64,000 nucleotides of DNA from Bacillota bacterium (GTDB lineage: Bacteria; Bacillota; Clostridia; Oscillospirales; Acutalibacteraceae): NCBI GenBank assembly GCA_023410445.1, contig JAEYPT010000005.1:1-64000 (forward strand), given 5' to 3'. Below, one piece after another: positions 1 through 8,440 of this stretch (position 1 is the stretch's first letter; the number at the start of each line of letters is the position of its first letter). A program made the position numbers and the translations under genes. The notes beneath the pieces are model-generated. The model did no database searches and was not told the origin of the DNA. It saw nothing but the letters and a program-made list of their open reading frames with translations.

Positions 1-990
1 GCGATACCGTCTTATAATTCGGAAGATTATCTGCGCCGCTGTCTCGATACGGCTGTGCAGGGAGGGGAAGAGGTTGAAGTGATTGTCGTCGACGACGGCT
101 CAACCGACCGAACGGCTGACCTCGCGCGGGAATACTGTCGACTTTATCCCAATATCGTGAGGCTGATTCAGAAAGAAAACGGCGGCCACGGTTCGGCGGT
201 GAACTGTGGGCTTCAGGCCGCAGAGGGAACCTTTTTCAAAGTAGTCGACAGCGACGACTGGCTGGACCCTTCCGCTTACCGGAATGTGCTGGATGTTCTG
301 CGAAAGGCCGAATCCATCGATCTCGTCGTCACTAATTACGTGTACGAATATTTTTATGCAGGCAAACGCAAATGCGTAAAATTCGGGAACGTTTTCCCCG
401 TTGGAGAGGTCATCACCTGGGATGAAATGAAACGCTTCCGCATCAGTCAGTTCATGATCATGCACGCGATGATTTACCGCACCGAGGTGCTGCGCAAATG
501 CGGCCTGCAGCTCCCGGAGCACACGTTTTATGTGGACAACATTTTCGCCTATGTTCCGCTGCCTTTCGTGAAAACGCTGATGTATGTGGACTGCGACCTG
601 TACCGCTACTTTATCGGTCGGGCGGATCAGTCCGTCAACACGGAGGTCATGATCAAACGCATTGACCAGCAGCTCCGGGTAACCAAGATCATGGCGGACG
701 CCTACGATCTTTTCACCGACGTTCCTTCCCGGAAGCTGAAGGAGTATATGCTGCATTACCTGAGTATTATGGTCTCCGTTTCGCTGATCCATCTCTATCT
801 ATCGGAGAACCCGGAGGATGCCCCCAAAGCCCTTGAACTGTGGGAGTATCTCCGCAACCGGGACCCGAAGCTTTACGCGGCGGTTCGCTCCGCCTTCGTG
901 AATCGGTTTATCCGCCTGCTGCACAAGGAAGGCCAGCACGCGACCAAGGCCGGCTTCCGGATCGCCCGGCGCATCTATAAGTTCAGCTGA
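1..990 (+). CDS. Family 2 glycosyltransferase (5' truncated by window)
   Basis: The reading frame is open from the first base, and the residues before the first possible start (IPSYNSEDYLRRCLDTAV) are the usual N-terminus of a GT-A fold family 2 enzyme. The true start therefore lies upstream of the window. The nucleotide-sugar site is visible as VVDDGSTD followed by VVDSDDWLDP, the DxD-type metal and UDP-sugar motif. The remaining 230 residues have no clear membrane segment. Family members transfer a sugar from a nucleotide donor to cell-surface glycans at the inner face of the membrane. The acceptor cannot be told from sequence, and the partner genes are outside the window. A bidirectional hairpin at 1052-1097 separates it from the convergent peptidase gene. 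Confidence 0.85.
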   Translation, partial: AIPSYNSEDYLRRCLDTAVQGGEEVEVIVVDDGSTDRTADLAREYCRLYPNIVRLIQKENGGHGSAVNCGLQAAEGTFFKVVDSDDWLDPSAYRNVLDVLRKAESIDLVVTNYVYEYFYAGKRKCVKFGNVFPVGEVITWDEMKRFRISQFMIMHAMIYRTEVLRKCGLQLPEHTFYVDNIFAYVPLPFVKTLMYVDCDLYRYFIGRADQSVNTEVMIKRIDQQLRVTKIMADAYDLFTDVPSRKLKEYMLHYLSIMVSVSLIHLYLSENPEDAPKALELWEYLRNRDPKLYAAVRSAFVNRFIRLLHKEGQHATKAGFRIARRIYKFS

Positions 991-1051
991 CCGTGAGGGA
1001 TAACGGCCGCAGGCGTCGGGCCGCGTCCGGGTTATCGCCAAATATATAAGA

Positions 1052-1097
1052 AAAGACACCGCATCCGAGCCTTTACGGCAGGGGATACGGTGTCTTT
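1052..1097. terminator. Bidirectional intrinsic terminator
   Basis: A 15-bp stem (left arm 1052-1066, right arm 1083-1097, one C/A mismatch) lies between convergent genes. It has T-rich sequence on the right (TTTCTTCG) and A-rich sequence on the left, so it can stop both the glycosyltransferase and the M42 peptidase transcripts. Confidence 0.8.
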
Positions 1098-1125
1098 CTT
1101 CGTTTTGCGGGATACCGGGTGCGAC

Positions 1126-2202
1126 TTAAAACTTGCCGATGATCTCCGCGTTAAGATTCTTCAGCAAGCCGGCAGCCAGTTTTACCGCATTCGTGCAGTC
1201 GGTAAAGGAGGCGATTCCGTAGTGGCTGTGTATGTAGCGAACCGGCAGACCGATTACAATAACGGGAACGCTCGAATTCGAAAGGTGGATCGGAGCTCCG
1301 TTCGTTGAGCCTCCGGTGCGCACGGACTCCTGCACGGGAATTCCGTTTTTCTCGGCGAAATCAAGCGCAAACCTCTGGAACCGGGGGTTGGTGATCATTC
1401 TGGCGTCGATGTGCCGCAGCATCGGACCGTGTTTGATTGCGGTCTGAATCATATAGGGTTCGGAGAACGTATCGTCGGCCGGGCAGCCTTCGAAAACAAT
1501 GGCAAGATCCGGCTTGATGTGATTTCCAGTCACGGTTGCGCCGCGCGTTCCCACTTCTTCCTGAGTGGAAAAGCCTGCGACGACATCCAGACCCAGATTC
1601 TGACCCTTCAACTCATTCAGGGTTCCCAGAATCGAGGCACAGCCGAGACGGCAGTCAAACGCCTTGCCGATCATCAGGTCGCGGCGGTCATTGTATTCAA
1701 ACGTGACGTCGGGCACGACGGGAGCGCCCATTCGAATTTTATAATCTTTAATCACTTCATCGGCGGAAGATGCGCCGATATCAATTACCATATCTTCGAC
1801 GCTGGCCGGCTTGTTCCGTTCTGCCTCGCTCATAAAATGGGGCGGCTTGGAAGCCACGACTCCCGGAATATACTCGCCGTCGGCATTGCGTACTTTGACC
1901 CTGTGCGCCGGAATATTATTGGCAACCCATCCGCCGAGCGTAATAAACCGAAGGGTTCCGTTCGGCTTGATCGCCTGGACCATAAAGGCAACCTCGTCGC
2001 TGTGAGCGTCCAGCTGTACCACCGGACGTTTTCCCTGGTTTTCCGTTCTTGAGAGGTACAGATTGCGTAGGCTGTCTTCCTCAAATTTGCCCAGGTCAGC
2101 ACCGTGTTTGCGAAGTACCGTGAGCACTTCGTCCTCAAATCCGGATGCTCCGTTTGCATTGGAGAGATCCTGAATGATGTGGAGCATTTTTTCTTTTTCC
2201 AT
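1126..2202 (-). CDS. M42 family metallo-aminopeptidase
   Basis: This 358-residue cytoplasmic co-catalytic zinc peptidase belongs to the M42 family (glutamyl aminopeptidase/TET type). Likely metal and catalytic residues are H67 (DAHSDE), D183 (FDCR), the E215-E216 pair (QEEVGTRG), E238 (VFEG, where many members have Asp) and H325 or H327 (YIHSHYG). The enzymes usually form dodecamers and remove N-terminal residues from short peptides. The start ATG has a clear AAAGGAG site. It is the second gene of a two-gene leftward operon after isoaspartyl dipeptidase, 48 bases apart, so both probably finish the breakdown of peptides brought in by the neighbouring transporter. The exact residue preference cannot be read from the sequence. 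Confidence 0.92.
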   Translation of the reverse strand: MEKEKMLHIIQDLSNANGASGFEDEVLTVLRKHGADLGKFEEDSLRNLYLSRTENQGKRPVVQLDAHSDEVAFMVQAIKPNGTLRFITLGGWVANNIPAHRVKVRNADGEYIPGVVASKPPHFMSEAERNKPASVEDMVIDIGASSADEVIKDYKIRMGAPVVPDVTFEYNDRRDLMIGKAFDCRLGCASILGTLNELKGQNLGLDVVAGFSTQEEVGTRGATVTGNHIKPDLAIVFEGCPADDTFSEPYMIQTAIKHGPMLRHIDARMITNPRFQRFALDFAEKNGIPVQESVRTGGSTNGAPIHLSNSSVPVIVIGLPVRYIHSHYGIASFTDCTNAVKLAAGLLKNLNAEIIGKF

Positions 2203-2250
2203 GTTGCTATATCTCCTTTTATGTTCATGATTGCTTCAGTTGGTTGATTG

Positions 2251-3384
2251 TCAGCGGTCTTGCTCAAACGTCCCTTTTTTGAGAATCTTTTTGTTTTGCA
2301 TCATCGGCGTTCCGCCGGCAATCACGGTATCAATATCATAGAATTCATCCAGCAGCAGCAAATCGGCGTCGCTTCCCGTGTGGATCGTGCCTTTCCGGGG
2401 ATAAAGCCCCAGCGCTTTGGCGACGTTTTCCGTAACCGGGCGAACCGCATCCTCGACACGGAACCCTCTTTCCAGAATCAGTGATTTTACCGCCTGATGA
2501 ATGGTTGTAATTTTACCGACGCCCATGCCGACCATTTCGTTCTTTTCATTCCAGATCGGCATGCTTCCGTTGGAATCGGAGCTTAGCGTGACAAGCTCCG
2601 GTGGAACCATTCGGAAAATGCGCTCAAGTAGCTCCGCCGTTACCGAACCGCTTTCATCCGCTGTAAAATCGATGTAGCCTCCCAGATTTGCAAACTTTAC
2701 CGCGTCGTCGAAAGCACGCCCCACGTGGGTCGGCCGGAAGTTTTTAATCGGGATATCGCTCTGCTTTAAAGCGTCGAACACTACCCCGAGCCCGCTTTTT
2801 CCGTCGCCGAGGTGCATGTGCACAACTCCCGGCTTGTTGGAAATAAGACCTGCGCGCCTGGCCTGTGTGGCAAGGCGGATCAGCTCTTCCACTGTGATCC
2901 CGGAGGACCGGTGGTCGTTGATCGCGGTTTTTACCCCGATAATTTCCTCGATGAATACGATGTCTTTTTCCACCGAGCCGGTCAGCGTCGGGGCGGGGTA
3001 CTCATAAGAGCCCGTCAGGCAAAAGGCCGTCAGACCGAATTCACGAAGGGCCTTCGTCTTGGCAACCAGAGCTTCGACGGAGCGTGTCTGCGCATCCGTT
3101 CCCAGCAATCCGACCAGACCGGTGATGCCGCCCGCGATGCAGTCGGAGGGGTTCAGTTCCGGAACGCGGGTCGAAAATCCGCCTTCGCCGCCGCCTCCGG
3201 TAATATGGACGTGCTGGTCGATGTAGCCGGGAACGGCCGCCATGCCATGCGCGTCAATACAGTGCTGATGCGGAAAGACGTATTCCTTCAGGTCTCCTGT
3301 TTCGATGATTTTGCCGCCGGCGATTAAAATATCTTCCGTTTTATCAGAACCGAACAGCCGGGCGTTGTTGATTACGGTTACCAT
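2251..3384 (-). CDS. iadA: Isoaspartyl dipeptidase (beta-aspartyl-peptidase)
   Basis: This 377-residue amidohydrolase-superfamily protein cleaves beta-linked Asp-Xaa dipeptides, which come from damaged proteins and also from cyanophycin breakdown. The N-terminal metal motif is H58-V-H60 in IDQHVHITGGGGEGGF, a signature of this family, and the late Asp ligand lies in LSSDSNGSMP. The run INDHRSSGITV matches the substrate loop of known IadA enzymes. A CAGGAGG ribosome site precedes ATG 3384. It is the first gene of the leftward operon and is divergent from the RpiR regulator, with about 140 bases between starts, so control by that regulator is plausible. No signal peptide is present, so it acts in the cytoplasm. 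Confidence 0.93.
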   Translation of the reverse strand: MVTVINNARLFGSDKTEDILIAGGKIIETGDLKEYVFPHQHCIDAHGMAAVPGYIDQHVHITGGGGEGGFSTRVPELNPSDCIAGGITGLVGLLGTDAQTRSVEALVAKTKALREFGLTAFCLTGSYEYPAPTLTGSVEKDIVFIEEIIGVKTAINDHRSSGITVEELIRLATQARRAGLISNKPGVVHMHLGDGKSGLGVVFDALKQSDIPIKNFRPTHVGRAFDDAVKFANLGGYIDFTADESGSVTAELLERIFRMVPPELVTLSSDSNGSMPIWNEKNEMVGMGVGKITTIHQAVKSLILERGFRVEDAVRPVTENVAKALGLYPRKGTIHTGSDADLLLLDEFYDIDTVIAGGTPMMQNKKILKKGTFEQDR

Positions 3385-3472
3385 TTCTGCCTCCTGAGTA
3401 TCGAAGCGTTCTGTTGAGAAATTTATTCTTGTAATTTTGATCGAAACCGCTTTATTTGCTGCAAAACGCCGT

Positions 3473-3478
3473 TATAAT
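3473..3478 (+). promoter_or_regulatory. -10 element of the RpiR gene
   Basis: TATAAT lies about 47 bases before the TTG start of the regulator. No good -35 hexamer sits 16-18 bases upstream (CTTTAT at best), so the promoter may be weak or need an activator. Confidence 0.45.
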
Positions 3479-3524
3479 AGAATCTGAATTAAGTCTTTTC
3501 AGAAAAAAGCGGAGGATGTTCATT

Positions 3525-4394
3525 TTGGATTTGATCAAAATTATAGAAGAAAATTACGGGGACCTTACCAAACGTCAGCGGGCCATCGCGGACTATATGC
3601 TCGCCAACCCGGAAAGCATCTGCTATATCTCACTTAAGGAACTGAGCAGGCGCACAACATCCTCCGAAGTCACCATTTTGCGTATGTGCAAGGAATTGGG
3701 GTTCAAAAGTTTTCTGGACCTGAAAAAAGCGTTCCGTGAACATACCAAACGGGTGATTAATAACTTAAAGGGAACGGACCTGGTTGTTCCCGACATCTCC
3801 CTCACCAATCCGGGCAATAAAATTCACCTTCTTCGGGAAATCAGCGACAGTGAGTCGGAAAGAAGCAAGGCGTTTTATAAAAGCCTGGATTATAAACTGA
3901 TTTTAAAGGCTTCGGAATCCATTCTGGGCGCAAGCGAGGTATTAATTGTTGGGAATGAACTCTCCGCCCTGCTCGGGCAGTTCCTGTACCGCCGGTTGGT
4001 TTTGCTGGGGATTAACGTAAAGCTGATCCATCCGGAAGAAATGGATCACGTGCGCGCCAGTTTGGCACGCCTCAAGCCACGTGATATGCTGATCGCCATA
4101 ACCTTCCCGCGGTATTACCAGCCGATTCATAATATTGTTCGCTACGCGGAGGAACGGGGCGCCATTGTAATGGCGATTACGGACAGTCCGGAGTCCCCCG
4201 CGGTAACTGAAAACAGCCTCAATTTTGTCTGCCCGTCTTCCACCAAGCTGTTTTACAACTCGCCGACTCTGCCGATCGCCATCATCAATCTGATTGCTTC
4301 CGGGGTGGTCATTCAGATGGGCCCAAGATACGAAAGCATGCTGGAAGATACCAGAAATATCATCCGCTACATTGACGAACAGAACTCAAAATGA
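3525..4394 (+). CDS. RpiR/MurR family transcriptional regulator with SIS domain
   Basis: The 289-residue protein has an N-terminal helix-turn-helix domain (LTKRQRAIADYML... TSSEVTILRMCKELGF) and a C-terminal SIS sugar-isomerase fold (about residues 125-260). Family members sense phosphorylated sugars or related metabolites and usually control the operon beside them. I chose the TTG start because GGAGG at 3511-3515 is nine bases from it; the ATG at 3516 directly abuts that site and is too close. It lies between the isoaspartyl dipeptidase/M42 operon and the peptide ABC operon, and probably controls one or both. A peptide-use locus under an SIS-domain regulator is unusual, so the real ligand is open. 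Confidence 0.9.
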   Translation: MDLIKIIEENYGDLTKRQRAIADYMLANPESICYISLKELSRRTTSSEVTILRMCKELGFKSFLDLKKAFREHTKRVINNLKGTDLVVPDISLTNPGNKIHLLREISDSESERSKAFYKSLDYKLILKASESILGASEVLIVGNELSALLGQFLYRRLVLLGINVKLIHPEEMDHVRASLARLKPRDMLIAITFPRYYQPIHNIVRYAEERGAIVMAITDSPESPAVTENSLNFVCPSSTKLFYNSPTLPIAIINLIASGVVIQMGPRYESMLEDTRNIIRYIDEQNSK

Positions 4395-4423
4395 CACAAC
4401 CGCATGGGATATGCAGAAAAAAG

Positions 4424-4457
4424 GGTATCGGAACTCCTTGTTTGGAAATCCGACACC
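4424..4457 (+). terminator. Probable terminator of the RpiR gene
   Basis: A nine-base stem with one mismatch (GGTATCGGA with TCCGACACC) is followed by TTTGTCATT. It starts 30 bases after the stop codon. The tail is only moderately T-rich. Confidence 0.55.
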
Positions 4458-4673
4458 TTTGTCATTAAAGCGAATATATCACATGATGACAAATATGTCA
4501 ATATTCACTTTACTTTTTTATTCGATTGTTCTTAGTAAAAGCTTACAAAATCTTTTTTACTTAGTCGCAATTTTGCCTGACAAGGGTGCACAGAGTTGCA
4601 TAATTTATTAAATCTGATTCGATTAGAAGAGAACGGGAAATTACAAATTTATTAAATTTTTTTGAAAATAATA

Positions 4674-4702
4674 TTGACACAATCATAAGGACAACCTATA
4701 AT
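4674..4702 (+). promoter_or_regulatory. Consensus promoter of the peptide ABC operon
   Basis: TTGACA and TATAAT are separated by exactly 17 bases. This is a perfect housekeeping promoter about 215 bases upstream of the binding-protein start, leaving a long leader that contains the hairpin at 4757-4790. Confidence 0.85.
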
Positions 4703-4756
4703 AATCAACAAGCAGACGAATTAAACGAAATTGAATTACGTTTTTCAGGACTTGCA

Positions 4757-4790
4757 AAGATGCATGATTAGTAGGTTAATTATGCATCTT
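4757..4790 (+). promoter_or_regulatory. Terminator-like hairpin in the leader of the peptide ABC operon
   Basis: A 13-bp stem with one G-U pair (arms 4757-4769 and 4778-4790, loop of eight) is followed by TTTGCATATTTTT. It lies between the consensus promoter at 4674 and the first gene at 4919, so it is an attenuator candidate rather than a terminator of the previous gene. Confidence 0.6.
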
Positions 4791-4918
4791 TTTGCATATT
4801 TTTAATAATTACTTCAGCGAACATTATTCAAACCGAATTTTTACCGACTGAAGGAGGGCCGTTCTATCGCTAATAAATGAAGCATTTGCTATACTTTGTG
4901 AAAACAGGAGGAATCATT

Positions 4919-6517
4919 ATGAAAACAACAGGTTCATTAGGAAAAGCAAAGAAAATTGTATGTCTTGCTCTTGCGGCAGGGATCATGCTGACAAGCGCGG
5001 CATGCTCAAGTTCTCAGGGCGCTGCGCCCGCCGGAAATACGACCGGCTCGGCGGCAGCTGCGGCTCCGGCAAGCAAACTGATTACCATCGGCATGAGCTC
5101 CGATGCTGCGAATCTCGACCCGGTCAATGCGAAGGACAACGCGGATATCTGGCTGATTACCGTATTGGGCGAGGGTTTGGTACAGTGCAGCGCCGACGGC
5201 AAGCAAATCGTTCCGTGCCTTGCGGAAAAATGGGATATCAGCAAAGACAGCCTCACCTATACGTTCCATCTTCGCTCGGGAGTCAAATTCTCCGACGGAA
5301 CTGCTCTGACTGCCGACGACTGCGTTTACTCGCTCAAACGTGCGCGTGACACACAGAGCAGCCAGTGGGCTTTCTCCCTCACCGATGTAAAGGACATCAC
5401 GGCGAAGGATGCCTCCACCGTGGTTCTTACCCTGAAAGAACCCTCCGCGGCGATTCTTTCGGATCTCGCCATGTTCAATGCCTGCATTATGCCGAAAGCC
5501 TACTGTGAAAAAGCAGGGGATACCGGCATCAGCCAGAAGCCGGTATCGACGGGCCCGTACATGCTCGACGAATGGAAAAAGGGCGAATCGGTTTCCTTTA
5601 AAAAGAATCCCTATTACTGGCAGAGCGGCAAGCCGAAAACCGACGCAATCAAGTTCACCGTTGTTCCTGACGATAACTCCCGCCAGATGCAGCTTCAGAG
5701 CGGAGCGATCGACATCGACGCTATGACTCCGTGCAACCTGATGAAAACAGCGGCTTCCAATACCAAGATTGATGCTAAGACATACCCCTCCACCATGGTG
5801 TATTATGTTACGATGAATACGACGAAGGATACTCTGAAGGATGCAAAGGTTCGGCAGGCGCTCGAATATGCAACCAACAAGGACGCTCTTTCGAAAACGG
5901 TTACCTACGGCTACGGCAAAAAATCGGTTTCGTTTATCTGCGAAGCGGACCCGTATTTTGACACAAAGCTGCAGGACGCACACAATTACGATGTCAGCAA
6001 GGCCAAACAGCTTCTGGCCGAAGCAGGAAAATCGAACCTGACCCTTGGAATTCAGATTCCTTCCGGCAACACCCTGTATCAGCAGATCGCAACCGTACTG
6101 AAAGAGCAGTGGGCACAGGCGGGCGTCACCCTGAACATCACGCAGCTTGACCGCACAGCGGTAAAGAGTGCGTTTAAGGGCCTCACCTATGAACTGGTTC
6201 TCAACGGCTGGAACAACGATATTACGGATACCAGCGAATGGATTGATTATGCCTGCGTCTATTCGAACGACAAGTGCAGCTTCACCGGCTGGAAAAACGC
6301 GGACGTAGAAAACTGGGCAGCTCAGGCGAAGAAAGAACTTGATTCGACGAAGCGCCAGGAGCTTTACAGCAAAATTCAGGAAGCATTCCAGAACGACGCT
6401 CCTCAGATTCCGCTTTTCTCTGTGCCGAACACGGTTTCCATGAGTAAGAAGATTTCCGGTTTTGTTCAGGATCCGCTGGGTTACTATCACTTCCAGGATC
6501 TTGCGAAAGCCGGCTGA
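4919..6517 (+). CDS. Peptide ABC transporter substrate-binding lipoprotein (family 5)
   Basis: This 532-residue extracytoplasmic lipoprotein captures oligopeptides or dipeptides for the ABC transporter encoded just downstream. The N-terminus has a basic start, a hydrophobic core and the lipobox SAAC with Cys29. The mature protein carries the family 5 pattern (LAEKWDIS..., FHLRSGVKFSDG, ADDCVYSLKRA, PVSTGPYML). ATG 4919 is preferred over upstream ATG 4877 because AGGAGG precedes it and it gives a proper lipoprotein signal. A hairpin at 6547-6586 follows the gene; such intercistronic hairpins often give more binding protein than permease. With isoaspartyl dipeptidase nearby, isoaspartyl peptides are a possible substrate, but this is inference. 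Confidence 0.93.
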   Translation: MKTTGSLGKAKKIVCLALAAGIMLTSAACSSSQGAAPAGNTTGSAAAAAPASKLITIGMSSDAANLDPVNAKDNADIWLITVLGEGLVQCSADGKQIVPCLAEKWDISKDSLTYTFHLRSGVKFSDGTALTADDCVYSLKRARDTQSSQWAFSLTDVKDITAKDASTVVLTLKEPSAAILSDLAMFNACIMPKAYCEKAGDTGISQKPVSTGPYMLDEWKKGESVSFKKNPYYWQSGKPKTDAIKFTVVPDDNSRQMQLQSGAIDIDAMTPCNLMKTAASNTKIDAKTYPSTMVYYVTMNTTKDTLKDAKVRQALEYATNKDALSKTVTYGYGKKSVSFICEADPYFDTKLQDAHNYDVSKAKQLLAEAGKSNLTLGIQIPSGNTLYQQIATVLKEQWAQAGVTLNITQLDRTAVKSAFKGLTYELVLNGWNNDITDTSEWIDYACVYSNDKCSFTGWKNADVENWAAQAKKELDSTKRQELYSKIQEAFQNDAPQIPLFSVPNTVSMSKKISGFVQDPLGYYHFQDLAKAG

Positions 6518-6546
6518 TTGGCTACAACTTCATAAAGCAGATTTAT

Positions 6547-6586
6547 GCAGAATTAGAGGCGAATAATCGGTTCCCTCTAATTTTGC
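6547..6586 (+). other. Intercistronic hairpin after the binding-protein gene
   Basis: A 13-bp stem with one G-U pair (arms 6547-6559 and 6574-6586) lies in the 86-base gap before the permease gene. The tail ATATTTGAGG is a weak T tract, so partial termination or 3' mRNA protection is likely. Confidence 0.6.
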
Positions 6587-6603
6587 ATATTTGAGGTATT
6601 GAA

Positions 6604-7545
6604 ATGAATGAACTCAGTTATGTTGTGAAAAGAATTTTACAGATAATACCGGTGCTTCTGATCGTGACGATTTTGATTTTCGTCATGATCCGTATGATTC
6701 CGGGCGACCCTGCCCTCGCAATGCTTGGTGAGAAGGGATCGCCGGCCGCGGTTGAGGCAATGCGGCATAAAATGGGCCTGGACAAACCCATGATCGTTCA
6801 GTACTTTGTTTTTCTCGGAAGCCTGATTCATCTGGACCTGGGTACCTCCAGCTATTACAGCACACCGGTTGCTTCCCTGATTCTGCAGAAGATTGTTGTA
6901 ACCATCTTTCTTACCGTCGTTGCTACCGTCATGACTTTGGTCATCAGTTTTCCGCTGGGCTATATTGCCGGTGTAAACGGTGACAACTGCAAAAGTAAAA
7001 TTATCAACGCTTTGTCCCTGATTACGATTTCGCTTCCCTCGTTCTGGGTTGGTCTGTTGCTGCTCATTGTTTTTGGGCTGAAGCTCGGCTGGTTCCCGGT
7101 TGCGGGCTGGGGCGACACCTGGGGGGACCATCTTTACTGTATGATCCTGCCGGGCTTTACGCAGGCGCTCGCCACCTGTTCCCTCCTGGTAAGGAACATT
7201 CAAAGCAGCGTTGCCAACATTGAAAAAAAGGACTACGTTGATTTCGCATACAGTAAGGGTCTGGCCAAGGGAAGAGTGCGGTCCAAATACGTGATTAAGA
7301 ACGTTATGATTTCCACCGTCACGCTTCTCTCCATGCGGATTGCGTATATGCTGGGCGGAAGCGTCGTCATCGAGACGGTCTTTGCGCTTCCGGGCATGGG
7401 GTCGCTCCTCTTGAACGGAATCCTGAGCAGAGACTATGCGGTGGTGCAGGGAACGGTGTTTTTCTTCGCTGTCATCGTTCTGGCGATCAATCTGATTACC
7501 GATGTTTCTTACTCTCTGCTTGACCCGAGAGTCAAATTGCAATAA
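6604..7545 (+). CDS. Peptide ABC transporter permease, DppB/OppB type
   Basis: The 313-residue protein has about six membrane helices. It shows the N-terminal signature RMIPGDPALAMLGEKG and the coupling-loop EAA region near residues 205-225 (DYVDFAYSKGLAKGRV). It pairs with the DppC-like permease to form the membrane channel of the importer. The start ATG follows GAGGTATTGAA, a rather weak ribosome site, in line with lower expression than the binding protein. It is the second gene of the operon, 86 bases after the binding-protein gene and 17 bases before the next permease. Family assignment is firm; substrate specificity is set mostly by the binding protein and is not known. Confidence 0.94.
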   Translation: MNELSYVVKRILQIIPVLLIVTILIFVMIRMIPGDPALAMLGEKGSPAAVEAMRHKMGLDKPMIVQYFVFLGSLIHLDLGTSSYYSTPVASLILQKIVVTIFLTVVATVMTLVISFPLGYIAGVNGDNCKSKIINALSLITISLPSFWVGLLLLIVFGLKLGWFPVAGWGDTWGDHLYCMILPGFTQALATCSLLVRNIQSSVANIEKKDYVDFAYSKGLAKGRVRSKYVIKNVMISTVTLLSMRIAYMLGGSVVIETVFALPGMGSLLLNGILSRDYAVVQGTVFFFAVIVLAINLITDVSYSLLDPRVKLQ

Positions 7546-7562
7546 GGAGGCGACTGGAAACT

Positions 7563-8429
7563 ATGAGTAAAAGTACCGCTCTTTCGGTTCCTGCCGCCGG
7601 CCGTGCAAAAGGAACCCCGTTCTGGAGGAAAAGCTTCACCTTTAACGTTGGTATGATTTTGCTGCTGGCGATTCTGTTTATTGCTCTTTTTCCGGGACTG
7701 TTTACGCACTATTCCCCCTCCGTGCAGGATCAGAACGCAATTCTGAGCGCACCTTCGGCGGAGCATATTTTCGGAACCGACAACTATGGCCGCGACCTGT
7801 TTTCCCGTATCCTGTGGGGAACCAGAATTGACCTTCAGATCGGTGTTCTGGCGGTTGTGGTTCCGTTCCTGACCGGCTCGCTCATCGGGCTTCTGGCAGG
7901 ATATTACGGAGGGCTTGTCGACACGCTGTTCATGCGCATCCTCGACATTTTCATGGCGTTCCCGTTCACCATTCTGGTTATTGCCATCGTCGCGATAATG
8001 GGCCCCGGCATCCAGAACCTGTATATCGCCATCTGGCTGGTTGGGTGGAAGGAATACGCCCGCCTTGTGCGAAGCGAGACCATCGTGATCAAGAACTCCG
8101 AATATGTGCAGGCGGCACAGACCCTTTGCTACTCCGACGGACGGATTCTGTTCAAACACATTTTCCCGAACGCAGTCAACAGTTCCTTTGTTTATGCGAT
8201 TTCCGATATCATGATGTGCATTCTGGTAGGCGCCTCCCTCAGCTTCCTCGGACTTGGAGTCCAGCCGCCTGTTCCGGAATGGGGCGCGATTATCTCGGAG
8301 GGACGGGAGTACATATCGGCAGCGTGGTGGATCTGCGCGTTCCCCGGGCTGGCTCTGGCCATTACCGGCATCAGCTTCAGCCTTTTGGGAGACGGTCTTT
8401 GCGAACTGCTGAATATTAAAGAGCATTGA
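7563..8429 (+). CDS. Peptide ABC transporter permease, DppC/OppC type
   Basis: The 288-residue inner-membrane protein has about six helices. Family marks include HIFGTDNYGRDLFSRILWGTR after the first helix, the EAA loop around EYVQAAQTLCYSDGRILFKHIFPN, and GASLSFLGLGVQPPVPEWG, the C-terminal signature of DppC proteins. It forms the transport channel with the preceding permease. An AAGGAGG site overlaps the stop of the upstream gene and lies 12 bases before ATG. Eleven bases separate its stop from the start of the first ATPase gene. The operon order, binding protein then B, C, D, F, is the standard one. Confidence 0.94.
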   Translation: MSKSTALSVPAAGRAKGTPFWRKSFTFNVGMILLLAILFIALFPGLFTHYSPSVQDQNAILSAPSAEHIFGTDNYGRDLFSRILWGTRIDLQIGVLAVVVPFLTGSLIGLLAGYYGGLVDTLFMRILDIFMAFPFTILVIAIVAIMGPGIQNLYIAIWLVGWKEYARLVRSETIVIKNSEYVQAAQTLCYSDGRILFKHIFPNAVNSSFVYAISDIMMCILVGASLSFLGLGVQPPVPEWGAIISEGREYISAAWWICAFPGLALAITGISFSLLGDGLCELLNIKEH

Positions 8430-8440
8430 CAGGTGAATCT

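Noticed and set aside
5006..6490. A 494-codon minus-strand frame opposite the peptide-binding protein
   Set aside because: Exactly mirrors the coding frame of a clear lipoprotein gene and has no ribosome site or known motif.
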